NCBI GenBank assembly: GCA_014380515.1
Contig: JACMJS010000116.1
Location: forward strand, 1 to 33,600
Direction: 5' to 3'
DNA: 33,600 bases
DNA from: Chlorobiales bacterium
GTDB lineage: Bacteria > Bacteroidota > Chlorobiia > Chlorobiales > JACMJS01
Part shown: one piece after another, positions 7,440-16,322 of the stretch
Layout: each line of letters begins with the position of its first letter
Position numbering within the stretch: the first letter of the stretch is position 1
Position numbers and translations under genes: made by a program
The notes under the pieces: generated by a model
Database searches by the model: none
Seen by the model: only the letters and a program-made list of their open reading frames with translations
Told to the model about the DNA's origin: nothing

Positions 7440-9986
7440 TCATTTGCGCGGCCTTTGTGCGGCCTTTGCGGATTTTGCGGTGAAGGCTCTGAGGCTGACG
7501 AGATCAACGGTATCCTGACGCGAGTTCGCCACCGCCAGCACCGTCTCCCCACCGGCTTCTACAAGCAGTGCGTCTTCCGCGTCTACATCGCCGAGCACTT
7601 TTACGGGCGGTTCAAAACTGGGTGTGCCCAAGCCTTCTGCGGATTTAATCCACACGGAAAGCGTGCCGTCGCGCCGGTTGCCGGTAAGCATATCGGGAAG
7701 GCCGTCGCCGTTGACGTCCAAAGCACCGAAGTAATCGGTTTTCGTGAGCGGCGTGAAATTATTTATTTCCTCGCTCGTGTCCAAGCGGCGCGACATCACA
7801 ACCGTTGCTCCCGATGCGGAAGCGGCGATGTAATCCGGCTTTCCGTCGCCATCGAAGTCGGCGCAGAGCAACCGGTGCGGCGGACGGTGCGGCACGGTGC
7901 GGCGGCGGAGCGGGATTTTTTTCGCCGCCACAAGTGCAAGTCCCGCATCCCCCGCCGCGCCAACTTGAAACGGCTGCACAACTTCACGGCCCGGCTCGGT
8001 GCCCGCCGTCCAAAGACTTAAAAAATACGTCGGCTCTTGCACATTTTTCAGAACGCTTCTCGGAAGGTTTTTCGGGAATGAAACGGCCAAAGATTTTTCA
8101 GGCGAAAGCATTGCGGAAGCGAGCAGCGGTTCGAGTTTGAAATTGGTTTTTGAATCCGTTTTCACTTCGGCGGTGAGATTGAAAAAGAGGTATTGCGGTT
8201 GCACTTGCAGATCGCCCGCGTCGTGCAGCATCAGGAGCGGTGCGGCTTGCGGCGGCTCGATGAGCGACGCACCCGTCAAATCGGTTACGAGCAACTTCGC
8301 CTCTGCTTGACGCTCCGGCACGGCGGCGGATTGCGTCAATTTAACCAGCATCATTTTTTCGCGCGTCCGGCTGACGAGCAGCAATTGCGTTTCAGGTTTC
8401 TCTCCCCATTTTTTTGCGGCATTGCCTAAACTTTTGTCGGTGATTTTTTCAGCCGGTGATTTTTGCAGCAGCCACATCCAGCGGGTTTCCATCGGCAAAG
8501 ACACGATGCGGCGGTGCATCCATAAAGACTCGAATCCAAACACCGAAAGCGATCTCGACTTTTCCGCACAGGCGTAGAGCGAAAACATTCGTCCTTCTGG
8601 CCGTCCTTCTGAAAGTTGCAGCGACTTGGGTTTCGATCCGGCGACAAGCCGCACGGCGTCCGTCAGCATGGTTTCAGCGGACGTCGTTGCATTGGGCTTC
8701 GGCGGCGTTGCAGTGTAAATGCAAAGTGTGTTGGATTGCGCATCGGAAAAAATCAGTTCGGGAAAACGGTCGTCGTCTATGTTTTCCACCGCAAAATCCA
8801 AAGCCGTGCCGCCCGTGCCAAGCGGGATGCGGCCTGTGAAACCGCCGTCATCTTTGCCCAAGAAAATCGAGACCGTCTGTTCCTCACCATCGAGGACGGC
8901 GATGTCCGGGAAGCCGTCCAGATTGAAATCGCGCAAAAGATTTTTGGCGGGCGCGGGTCCTGCGGCGAGCACGAGCGGCTCGATACCGGTGCCGACGCCG
9001 ACATCGAAAAGCACGACGAGTTGCCCCGCTTCCGGCTCATTTTCCGAGGCGATCTTTGATCCCGCGAGCGACAGCACGACTTCCGGTACGGTGTTTTGAT
9101 TGAGATCGGCGGCGGAGATGGCGGTGATCTCTGCACCGAAAGTAAACTTGACCGGCTCGGCAAGCGCGACGATGCGTTCGTTGCGAATGAAGAATAATTC
9201 TTTTGCGGTCGCGTCGGTGAGCACGAAATCCAAACCTTGTTCGCTGTCGGTGAAGTTGCCGAGCAAGAGGTTGCTAAAAGCCGATTGCGAAAAGCGTTTG
9301 ACTTCGCGCCGCAGACGCACGCGATCTTTCTGACGTTCGAGTTGCCGGAAACCTTGCACACCGCCCGCATCTCCGACGGCGAAGAGTTCCATTCTTCCGT
9401 CGGCGGCGGCATCATTGAGCCACATTTTTTTTGTGCCGGTTTCAACTTCAATCTCACCGCCTTGCGTGAGCCGCTCCGATTTGCCGCCGAGGCCGCCAAG
9501 GAAGAACCGGATTTTGGATGGCTTTGAAAAAAGCACGGCAAGATCATTGATGCGGTCGCCGTTGAAATCGGCAGCGGCGAGTTCGATGGCTTCCGAGCGC
9601 AGATCGATCTGGCGGGCGTCGCTGAACATCAGGTTGCCGAGGCCGTAGAGCACGGCGAGTTTCGTGGAGCGATCTTCGAGACCGGCGATGTCCGAGAGGC
9701 CGTCGCCGTTGAAATCCGCCACGACGATTTTCCTCAGCGGTTTCTGCAGCGCGAGGCTATGGCGATAGAAGACCGGCAGAAGATCGGAAGATTTATTTTT
9801 TTTGGGGTCGGTCGTTCTGAGCGAAGCGGATTTCACTTTCGGCAGTGTCGCCAAGGTTGGGTGTAATGCGGAGGCGAGACGGGTCGATGGCGGCGGGAAA
9901 GCGTCAGCAGGTGATGTCCAGCAGAGTTGCATCTGAAGCACCAAGGCGAAGCCGGAGTAAAGTATGCGGGAGTGAAGGCCGTCCAT
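7440..9986 (-). CDS. large secreted FG-GAP/VCBS repeat protein
   Basis: About 848 residues from the ATG at 9986 (MDGLHSRILYSGFALVL..., signal-like; the track start lies six codons further out). At least seven Ca-binding-type repeat loops occur in two blocks. The N-terminal block has DFNGDGLSD, DFNGDRIND, DLNQNTVPE, DFNLDGFPD and DDDRFPE. The C-terminal block has DFDGDGKPD and DVNGDGLPD. Several are followed by hydrophobic strands, as in FG-GAP beta-propeller blades. The stretch between them (about 420-690) lacks such loops and is unassigned. Proteins of this type are exported and used in adhesion or as scaffolds, often without enzymatic activity; none is visible here. No C-terminal sorting domain was recognised: the end FTAKSAKAAQRPRK is basic. 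It is on the same strand as def, 126 bases upstream of it. Confidence 0.85.
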   Translation of the reverse strand: MDGLHSRILYSGFALVLQMQLCWTSPADAFPPPSTRLASALHPTLATLPKVKSASLRTTDPKKNKSSDLLPVFYRHSLALQKPLRKIVVADFNGDGLSDIAGLEDRSTKLAVLYGLGNLMFSDARQIDLRSEAIELAAADFNGDRINDLAVLFSKPSKIRFFLGGLGGKSERLTQGGEIEVETGTKKMWLNDAAADGRMELFAVGDAGGVQGFRQLERQKDRVRLRREVKRFSQSAFSNLLLGNFTDSEQGLDFVLTDATAKELFFIRNERIVALAEPVKFTFGAEITAISAADLNQNTVPEVVLSLAGSKIASENEPEAGQLVVLFDVGVGTGIEPLVLAAGPAPAKNLLRDFNLDGFPDIAVLDGEEQTVSIFLGKDDGGFTGRIPLGTGGTALDFAVENIDDDRFPELIFSDAQSNTLCIYTATPPKPNATTSAETMLTDAVRLVAGSKPKSLQLSEGRPEGRMFSLYACAEKSRSLSVFGFESLWMHRRIVSLPMETRWMWLLQKSPAEKITDKSLGNAAKKWGEKPETQLLLVSRTREKMMLVKLTQSAAVPERQAEAKLLVTDLTGASLIEPPQAAPLLMLHDAGDLQVQPQYLFFNLTAEVKTDSKTNFKLEPLLASAMLSPEKSLAVSFPKNLPRSVLKNVQEPTYFLSLWTAGTEPGREVVQPFQVGAAGDAGLALVAAKKIPLRRRTVPHRPPHRLLCADFDGDGKPDYIAASASGATVVMSRRLDTSEEINNFTPLTKTDYFGALDVNGDGLPDMLTGNRRDGTLSVWIKSAEGLGTPSFEPPVKVLGDVDAEDALLVEAGGETVLAVANSRQDTVDLVSLRAFTAKSAKAAQRPRK

Positions 9987-10026
9987 AAAAATTTTTCCGG
10001 CCAAGATACGCCTTTCGCTCCGGCGT

Positions 10027-10058
10027 AAAAAAAGCGAGATGCTATATCCCGCTTTTTT
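10027..10058 (-). terminator. rho-independent terminator after the cyclase gene
   Basis: The hairpin AAAAAGCG-a-GAT / ATC-c-CGCTTTTT has an A-run on one side and a T-run on the other. On the minus strand it lies about 75 bases beyond the stop codon of the cyclase gene and ends in a run of seven T. Confidence 0.75.
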
Positions 10059-10134
10059 AATGATGACTTAACGCCAAGTTTGCCGCTCCGAAAACCTCAA
10101 TCGCTTTCGCGGTTATCTGAAATCTCCTGCGCCC

Positions 10135-13100
10135 TCAAACTTTCGCGTACTTTTTTTTTGACTCGTGCTTGGGTTGCTTGGATTCGCGTCCGGCTTTACG
10201 CTTCTCGCGCCATGTTTTGTAGGTCTCCGAGATTTCCTTGTTCTCCGGCTTGCTCAAAAAACCTTTCTTGAACTTCGGATCGCCGAAGTTTTTGCTTGTT
10301 TCCAGCAAGGCTTTGCGGGCGAGGTTCAAGTACATCTCGGCTTTCTTTTCGTCCTTACGGTGAATGGATTTGAAGATGCGAAAGTAAAACGCCTGCATAT
10401 CGAACTTCGTCGTTAGTTTTACCAGCAACTTTTCCAAACGCGGCATCATCGCCATTGCGTCATCGGTGTTCTGGAGGCAAATCATTTTGCGAACGAGAAC
10501 GCCGATGAGAAAATAAAAATCCGCCGGATCGTCATCCGACATGTTATCAAGGTACGTTTGTACGTACGGCAACGCTTCCAGATACCGGTTCTGATCGATC
10601 AGGAAATCGCAGATACCGTTGTAGTAGTACGGCCACAAGGTTGGGTCGTTGGTCGCAGTAGCGATGGCGTGCGCCTTCTCGAGATACAGACGCGCTTCGT
10701 CGAACCGTTTGAGTTCAAGTAAGACGCCGAAGAACCTGAAGTAGACAAAGAAACGTGTTCGATTTTCTTCCGAAACTTTGTTCTCGTTGATGAGATTCGT
10801 ATACAAGGTCTCGGCGGATTTGAAGTCGCCGATGGTGATATAAATATCAGCAAGGTTATTAATCGCGCTGCTCAGTTGGCTACGGTCGCCGATGAGTTCG
10901 GCCAACTCGTACAGCTGCATGTAGACTTCGTAGGCTTCCTTATAGAGCGTGTTCTGAATGTAAATCTGCCCCAAGTTCGTCAGCACTTTCAAGCGAAACA
11001 GTTTATCGCCGCTCCGGTCGGTGATCGCCAAAACATCTTTGTAAACTGTTGCAGCCTGCTCTTGCTGCCCCGTCCATGAAAGTGCCACACCGACGCCGCG
11101 CAAGCCTTTGGCTTCACTAACCAAGTCGCCGATTTCCTTGGCGCGGTCATACATGCGTTGAAAAAAGATTTTCACATCGTCCCAATTCTGCGCGTAAAAA
11201 TTGGCGGAAGCGATGTTCTCGCACGCTTTGATTTCGATCTGTGGGTCGTTTAGTTCTTCGTTGAGTACGAGAACTTCGCGGCCAATGCCGTCGGCTTGTT
11301 CGAGGGCACTGACGGTAACAAGTTGCCAGCCTTTCACATTCTTCGCTTCGGCAATCATCCGCTTGTCGTTGCGGCGTTCGGCAATCGCAAGAAGTTCATC
11401 AACGACTGCTGTATGCTGCTCTTTCGGACCCTGCAAGAGCAATACCTTTTCGAAATTTTTCAGCGTCTCAAACCGCGTGGGTTCAAGTTCGGCTTTGTCT
11501 TTCGTCAATGCCAACAGGTCTTCGGAGACATCGCGGACGCTGCGGAAATCGAACAACTTGTTCGCCCGTCCGACGGCCAGCACGCCGTATTTCAACGCCG
11601 CCTGTTCTTGCTCCGCTTTGCGGTGATGATAGTAAAGATCAAAACTGTAATCGTAAAGGTCTTGTCCGAAGTTTTGCTCGATGGCTTCGGCGACGGCTTT
11701 GTGGAGCGTCTTGCGGTTGTCGCGCAACAGACTTGAATAAACCGCTTCCTGCATCGCAGTATGTTTGAAGCCGAGAATGTCCTGCTTCTCGTAAATAAAT
11801 CCTTTCTCCGACGCTTCTCTGACAATCACCGGAATTTCTCCGGCGGCGATCCTAGCGAAACTGCTGCCCGCTTCTTCGGTTACTTTTTGCTCGACGCTTA
11901 CGGCCAAGTTTCGAACGAATTCTTTGCCCATCACTGCGCCGCACGCCAGAAAATCTTTCGCCGGTTTCGCAAGCAAATCGTAGCGCGTAATCACGAGCGC
12001 ATTAATTGTGGCGGGCAACTGAAAATTTTCTACGCGTACGAACGCGAGCCGTCCGTCCTTTTCCGCAATGACGCCCTGCGCCTGCATCGATTCGATCAGT
12101 TCCTCGATATAAAACGGATTGCCTTCCGACTTCTTGAAAATTTCATCCAACACATCCGCCGGAAACGCCAGGTTCACAATCGCGCGAACGAGTTGCTCGG
12201 TTTCTTGCCGCGTGAACGGTTTCAAATCAACCCGCGAGTAATCGGCACCTTGTTGCACGCGAGCGGGCATCGTGTAATCGAGCCTATGCAGCCCGAAGAT
12301 GAGCACGGGATATTTGGTCGTGAGGTTTTCGGCAAGGAAAATAAGTGCCTCTTCCGAGACGTCATCGATCCAGTGCATATCCTCGAACTGAATGAACAAG
12401 ATTCGCTTCAGTTTTTTGTTCGAGTATTCCGCGAGCGCGGTGAGGAATTGCCGCAGCGCGACATTGACGTCGGTTTTGAACGCATTGAAATCCGTCGTTC
12501 GCAACCGTTCGTCATCATACTCGGCGCCGACCAAGTTGCCGATGATCGGTTTATAGATCGAGAGATCGACCGACGTCTGGCCGTAGAGCGATTCGTACCG
12601 CTCTTCAAAAATTTTCTTGATCGTTTCTTTATTGCGTTCGCCTTCAACTTTGAAGTATCGCTTCAGCATCGTGGAGAACATCGCATAAGGCGGCTGGGAG
12701 AACGAGAGCGTGTGGCCTTTCAGAAAAATACCGCTCGAAACTTTTTCACCGTTGCGCCGCAAGAACTCGTAAATGATGCGCGATTTGCCGTAGCCTGCCG
12801 GGCCGGTGATGGAAATAAATTTCATCTTGCCCTGCGACTGCTTGAAGCGCGAGTAGATTTGCTCGAGGTTCGAGAGTTCCTCTTCTCTACCAATGTAGAC
12901 GGCGTCTTTCCGCGAGGCTTTTTCGCGTTCCCACCGCTCTTCGCGTTTGGTGTTAATACCGGTAACTTCGTAGGCTTCGAACTTTTCCGCTTTGCCTTTG
13001 AGCGCGAGCAGCATCGGCTCGGAATAGGAATAGTTGCCGCCCGCCTGCAAGCGCACTTCGTTGCTGACGAGAAAACTATCGTGATGCGCATTGACTTCCA

Positions 13101-14202
13101 GCCGCGCGGCGGTATTGACCACATCGCCCATCGCGGTAACGTTGCCCTTCTGATCGGGGGCGATGGTTACTTCGCCGACGTTGATGCCCATCCGCACGCT
13201 CGCTTTCACATCATATTCTTTCAGCATCGCGTTCATCGCAGGTACGTTCTCGATGATTTCCATCGCCGAAAGAATCGCGCGTTCGCAATCGGCTTCCGAC
13301 GCCTCGACGCCGAAGAGCACCATCATCGAATTGCCCTGATATTTATCGATGTAAGCGTTGTATTTCTTGACCACATCCGTCGAAAGTTCAAACACCGCAT
13401 CGGCGACGGCGGCATAAAGATCGGCGGAGAGTTTATCGCCGTTGGAGTGCTCCGCGCCCAGTTCCATGAAGAACACGGTTACAACGCGGCGTTCGCCCTC
13501 TTTCAATTGCGCGGTGGCCGTGAGTTGATTGCGGAACTGGGTTTCGTTGAACGGGTGATACGGCTTGCGTACGTCGTCGTTCGCAAAGTCTTCAATCGCC
13601 GTGCCGGGCAATTCCAAACCGTCTTTGACTTTGACGGGAATCGTCTCGCCCAGCCGGAACTTGCCCTGCGGGAGTTTTTCCAAAACTTCTTTGCTCACAC
13701 ACAGTCCCAACCGCGGAGCGAAGGCTTGGAAACGTTCGGCGAAAATCGGGACGTCGCCCGTGGCGGTCAGGTTGCCTTTTTGATCGGGCGCGATGTCGAC
13801 ATGCCCGACATGAATGCCGATACGCGCGGCAATCTCAACGCCGCGTTTCGCCAGTTCTTCGTTGATGGGATTAAACTGATCCAGCACCTCTAAGGCCGCC
13901 ATGACGTTGGATTCGCAGTCGCCGTCTTCGGTGTCGCTGCCGAGGCCGAAGATCGCCGTCATCGCGTCGCCTTGGTATCGGTCGACATATGCGCCGTAGC
14001 GTTTGACGACATCGGTGAAACTCGTGAAGCACGCCGCGATGACGTTCTTGACGGCTTCGGGGTCGCCCAATTTTTCCGACATGGTGGTAAAGCCGACGAT
14101 ATCGAGCGAGAAGATGCTCACATAGCGGTCTTTCGCCTCGCGCAGTTTGACAGCCGAAGCGAGGGTGCGGCTGAACTTATCAAGGTCTACGGTTTGAGCC
14201 AT
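10135..14202 (-). CDS. tandem class III cyclase - ATPase - TPR protein, soluble-adenylyl-cyclase-like
   Basis: 1355 residues, predicted to make cAMP from ATP. Domain order: cyclase domain 1 (about 25-205), cyclase domain 2 (about 238-415), an AAA-type ATPase beginning YIGREEELSNLEQIY (Walker A GPAGYGKS 467-474; Walker B ILFIQFED at about 601-608), then a long helical, TPR-like region (about 850-1310). Domain 1 keeps both metal-binding Asp (D34 in FSLDIVGFT; D79 in YQGDAMT) but has Ile153 in place of the transition-state Asn. Domain 2 has lost both Asp (E247, N291) but keeps Lys287, Thr356, Asn363 and Arg367 (GDVVNTAARL). Together they could form one composite active site, as in mammalian C1/C2 and soluble adenylyl cyclase (ADCY10), which shares this domain order. 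The Lys/Thr pair suggests ATP as substrate. There is no membrane segment, and the gene stands alone with its own terminator. A run of nine A lies near the 3' end. Confidence 0.9.
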   Translation of the reverse strand: MAQTVDLDKFSRTLASAVKLREAKDRYVSIFSLDIVGFTTMSEKLGDPEAVKNVIAACFTSFTDVVKRYGAYVDRYQGDAMTAIFGLGSDTEDGDCESNVMAALEVLDQFNPINEELAKRGVEIAARIGIHVGHVDIAPDQKGNLTATGDVPIFAERFQAFAPRLGLCVSKEVLEKLPQGKFRLGETIPVKVKDGLELPGTAIEDFANDDVRKPYHPFNETQFRNQLTATAQLKEGERRVVTVFFMELGAEHSNGDKLSADLYAAVADAVFELSTDVVKKYNAYIDKYQGNSMMVLFGVEASEADCERAILSAMEIIENVPAMNAMLKEYDVKASVRMGINVGEVTIAPDQKGNVTAMGDVVNTAARLEVNAHHDSFLVSNEVRLQAGGNYSYSEPMLLALKGKAEKFEAYEVTGINTKREERWEREKASRKDAVYIGREEELSNLEQIYSRFKQSQGKMKFISITGPAGYGKSRIIYEFLRRNGEKVSSGIFLKGHTLSFSQPPYAMFSTMLKRYFKVEGERNKETIKKIFEERYESLYGQTSVDLSIYKPIIGNLVGAEYDDERLRTTDFNAFKTDVNVALRQFLTALAEYSNKKLKRILFIQFEDMHWIDDVSEEALIFLAENLTTKYPVLIFGLHRLDYTMPARVQQGADYSRVDLKPFTRQETEQLVRAIVNLAFPADVLDEIFKKSEGNPFYIEELIESMQAQGVIAEKDGRLAFVRVENFQLPATINALVITRYDLLAKPAKDFLACGAVMGKEFVRNLAVSVEQKVTEEAGSSFARIAAGEIPVIVREASEKGFIYEKQDILGFKHTAMQEAVYSSLLRDNRKTLHKAVAEAIEQNFGQDLYDYSFDLYYHHRKAEQEQAALKYGVLAVGRANKLFDFRSVRDVSEDLLALTKDKAELEPTRFETLKNFEKVLLLQGPKEQHTAVVDELLAIAERRNDKRMIAEAKNVKGWQLVTVSALEQADGIGREVLVLNEELNDPQIEIKACENIASANFYAQNWDDVKIFFQRMYDRAKEIGDLVSEAKGLRGVGVALSWTGQQEQAATVYKDVLAITDRSGDKLFRLKVLTNLGQIYIQNTLYKEAYEVYMQLYELAELIGDRSQLSSAINNLADIYITIGDFKSAETLYTNLINENKVSEENRTRFFVYFRFFGVLLELKRFDEARLYLEKAHAIATATNDPTLWPYYYNGICDFLIDQNRYLEALPYVQTYLDNMSDDDPADFYFLIGVLVRKMICLQNTDDAMAMMPRLEKLLVKLTTKFDMQAFYFRIFKSIHRKDEKKAEMYLNLARKALLETSKNFGDPKFKKGFLSKPENKEISETYKTWREKRKAGRESKQPKHESKKKYAKV

Positions 14203-14351
14203 AATGCGTCGCGGTCAGGATAGGTTGATGAATACGCCAAGTACGGTGCCCGCAGCAGCAAAGCAGGACATGCGCGGTGCTTGCGGTGAAGTTAAGCATT
14301 GAGCAAAAGATATGAAACACCTTGACATTATTTAACGTCCGAACCGATGCC

Positions 14352-14368
14352 GTCCCGCGAGGCGGGAT
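14352..14368. repeat. short hairpin GTCCCGC-GAG-GCGGGAT
   Basis: A seven-base inverted repeat with a three-base loop lies in the 215-base gap between the YfiM-like gene and the cyclase start. It resembles the GTCCCGC/GCGGGAC arm of the repeat next to mcr. Confidence 0.35.
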
Positions 14369-14417
14369 GACGTTTCCGTTACTAACCGGGACGCGCCAGC
14401 AAAGCCGGAAGGGTTTG

Positions 14418-14852
14418 TTACCTCACAAGCATCACAAAAATTGCAAGCAAAATTCCTAAGCCATCGGCGAGCAAATCCTTCGGGCTGAAAATGTTCGCGG
14501 GATTCAGATCGTCCGCTACTTCCTTCGCAAAGCCGAGCATCGCCGCCGTGCCGATAGCGGCTGCGGTAGAAGCATCTTCGTCGAGATTTATTTTCGCTGC
14601 GAGATATTTCGCCGCGAGCGCGATCAGGAACGACGCTCCGAAATGCTTCACTTTATCTTCGCCCAGCCACGCATCGTTTTGCCACGCCGCCATTTTGCCC
14701 GATGTGTTTGGTAGCGTTGAATCGGAGAAGGAGTTCGGTGATTGGGACGGTGAAAAAGTTTCGAGCGTTACTTCACGGCTGAAAAACTTTTGCTGTGCGT
14801 GAAGCGAACCTGCTGGCAACAGGCAAAACATGGTCAGGACGCAAATTGCCAT
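14418..14852 (-). CDS. YfiM-like (DUF2279) exported protein
   Basis: 144 residues from the ATG at 14852. The track ORF starts at 15245, but its first 131 residues are low-quality sequence overlapping the neighbouring gene and a repeat. The chosen start gives a good signal peptide, MAICVLTMFCLLPAGSLHAQQ. The core GEDKVKHFGASFLIALAAKYLAA, then GTAAMLGFAKEVADDL and FSPKDLLADGLGILLA, matches the YfiM/DUF2279 pattern: a conserved DKxxHF near the membrane, a KE(x)D motif and two or three amphipathic helices. The family is predicted to be periplasmic or membrane-associated, with no established function. It lies downstream of the GldE-like gene with a TGTCATTCC repeat between them. Nine consecutive A lie just upstream of the start. 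Confidence 0.75.
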   Translation of the reverse strand: MAICVLTMFCLLPAGSLHAQQKFFSREVTLETFSPSQSPNSFSDSTLPNTSGKMAAWQNDAWLGEDKVKHFGASFLIALAAKYLAAKINLDEDASTAAAIGTAAMLGFAKEVADDLNPANIFSPKDLLADGLGILLAIFVMLVR

Positions 14853-14875
14853 GAACGATTGCAAATCTTTTTTTT

Positions 14876-14988
14876 TGTCATTCCCGCCATGCTGCTCCAA
14901 AGTTCCGCGTTTGCTGCAAGTCCCGCCATTGAAGCGGGATCGGGAATATTTCTTCGCAAAGAGAGATTCCGGGCGAGCCGGAATGACA
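14876..14988. repeat. dispersed palindromic repeat, TGTCATTCC family (copy A)
   Basis: The ends TGTCATTCCCGCC and GCCGGAATGACA are inverted copies. Inside are shorter arms (CCCGCC...GCGGGA and GGAA/TTCC). It fills the gap between the GldE-like stop codon and the YfiM-like start. Related copies are at 17269-17317 and 23229-23297. Confidence 0.65.
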
Positions 14989-15000
14989 CCTGTAAAGAAT

Positions 15001-16311
15001 TCACTCTTGCGACTCGGGTTGCTGCGGTTGGGGCGAGCGGGTAATGAGCACGCTCGTAATGCGGTTGCCTTCGCGCCGGTCGATTTCGATGTCGAGGTTT
15101 TCATATTTGATGTGCTCTTTTTCATCGGGGATATCTTCGGTGAGGCTGAGAATAAATCCGCCGAGCGTGTCGTAGCCGTTGCCTGTAAGCCGCAAGGGCT
15201 TGCCGAGAATCTCCGAAACTTCATCGATGCCCATTGAAGCATCAAACCAATCGGTGTGATCGTTTACTTTTTTGTGCATCACTTCGCTCGCGGTGGCGGC
15301 GTCCTGCACCTCGCCGATGATTTCCTCGATGACGTCTTCGAGCGTTACCAATCCCGACGTGCCGCCGAACTCATCAACGACGATGGCGATGTGCATTCGC
15401 CGGTGCTGGAAGTCGCGCAGAAGGTCGTCCAACTTTTTGCTTTCCGGCACGAAGATCGGCTGTCGGGCAATTGATTTCCAATCGAACTTTCCGGGCTTCT
15501 TGCGGCCTTGGATAAACTTGACCAAATCTTTCGCATAAATAATGCCGACGATGGTATCCAAGTCGCCGTCGTAGAGCGGGATGCGGGAATGGCTTTCTTC
15601 GAGCACGAGTTTGACCGCATCCTGAAACACGGCGTCGGTGCTGATGGCGTTCATGTCGGTACGCGGCGTCATTACTTCGCGGACGGTTTTTTCGCGGAAG
15701 TCCAAGACGCTATCGATGAGTTCTTTTTCGGAACTCTCCAAGCTGCCGCTCTGCAAACTGACTTCGGCGATGGCTTTGATGTCGTCGTCGGAAAGGTCTT
15801 GCGTCGGAAACAGGCGTCCGCCTTTGATGCGGCGGATGAGGGTCTCCAAAAACTTCGTCAGTTGGAAGATGGCTTCGGAGACGGGATAAAGCAGCGTTTC
15901 AATGACGGCGATGACGCCGCAGACGGCGAGGCTGAAGCGTTCGGCATTTTTGGCGGCGAAAATTTTCGGCGTGATTTCTCCGAAGATGAGCAGCAAAAAA
16001 GTTACCGCCGCGATGTCAAGGGTATATGCGCCGACTTTTTCGAAGTTGTAGCGCAGGATCAGGCGTTCGGTAATGACGGCGGCGACGATGGCGGCGAAGG
16101 CGTTGGCGGTGAGGTTGCCGATGAGAATCGTGATGAGCAGCCGCTTGGGTTTTTCAAGCACGGCGACGAGGCGCAGGTAGCCGGAATGCTGTTCCGACTT
16201 TTCTTTCATCGCCGGAAGACTGAGCGAAAAGAAGGCGACTTCCGTGCCGGAAAAAAATGCGGAACAAACAAGAAGCAGCACGAAGATGCCGATGAGGTGG
16301 CCGTGCTCCAA
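15001..16311 (-). CDS. GldE-like CNNM/CBS-domain membrane protein (HlyC/CorC family)
   Basis: 436 residues. The N-terminal CNNM (DUF21) domain (about 1-165) has several membrane segments: LIGIFVLLLVCSAFFSGTEVAFFSL, LLITILIGNLTANAFAAI and TFLLLIFGEITPKIFA. It is followed by a CBS pair (REVMTPRTDMNAIS to LVTLEDVIEEIIGEVQD, about 210-345) and a C-terminal transporter-associated (CorC_HlyC) domain (GYDTLGGFILSLTEDIP). Relatives are linked to Mg2+/Co2+ handling. In Bacteroidota the copy beside ssb is called GldE, but its presence does not show gliding, and no gldD is seen here. The track start is a TTG at 16311; an in-frame TAA ten codons upstream leaves only CTG or TTG before the first membrane helix, so a non-ATG start is likely. 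ssb is upstream on the same strand. Confidence 0.88.
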   Translation of the reverse strand: MEHGHLIGIFVLLLVCSAFFSGTEVAFFSLSLPAMKEKSEQHSGYLRLVAVLEKPKRLLITILIGNLTANAFAAIVAAVITERLILRYNFEKVGAYTLDIAAVTFLLLIFGEITPKIFAAKNAERFSLAVCGVIAVIETLLYPVSEAIFQLTKFLETLIRRIKGGRLFPTQDLSDDDIKAIAEVSLQSGSLESSEKELIDSVLDFREKTVREVMTPRTDMNAISTDAVFQDAVKLVLEESHSRIPLYDGDLDTIVGIIYAKDLVKFIQGRKKPGKFDWKSIARQPIFVPESKKLDDLLRDFQHRRMHIAIVVDEFGGTSGLVTLEDVIEEIIGEVQDAATASEVMHKKVNDHTDWFDASMGIDEVSEILGKPLRLTGNGYDTLGGFILSLTEDIPDEKEHIKYENLDIEIDRREGNRITSVLITRSPQPQQPESQE

Positions 16312-16322
16312 CAGATTTCCGG

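Noticed and set aside
11761-13893. 710-aa plus-strand ORF
   Set aside because: It is the exact complement of the cyclase/ATPase coding region, which has clear catalytic motifs. The composition (Phe/Arg/His-rich) is typical of an antisense shadow.
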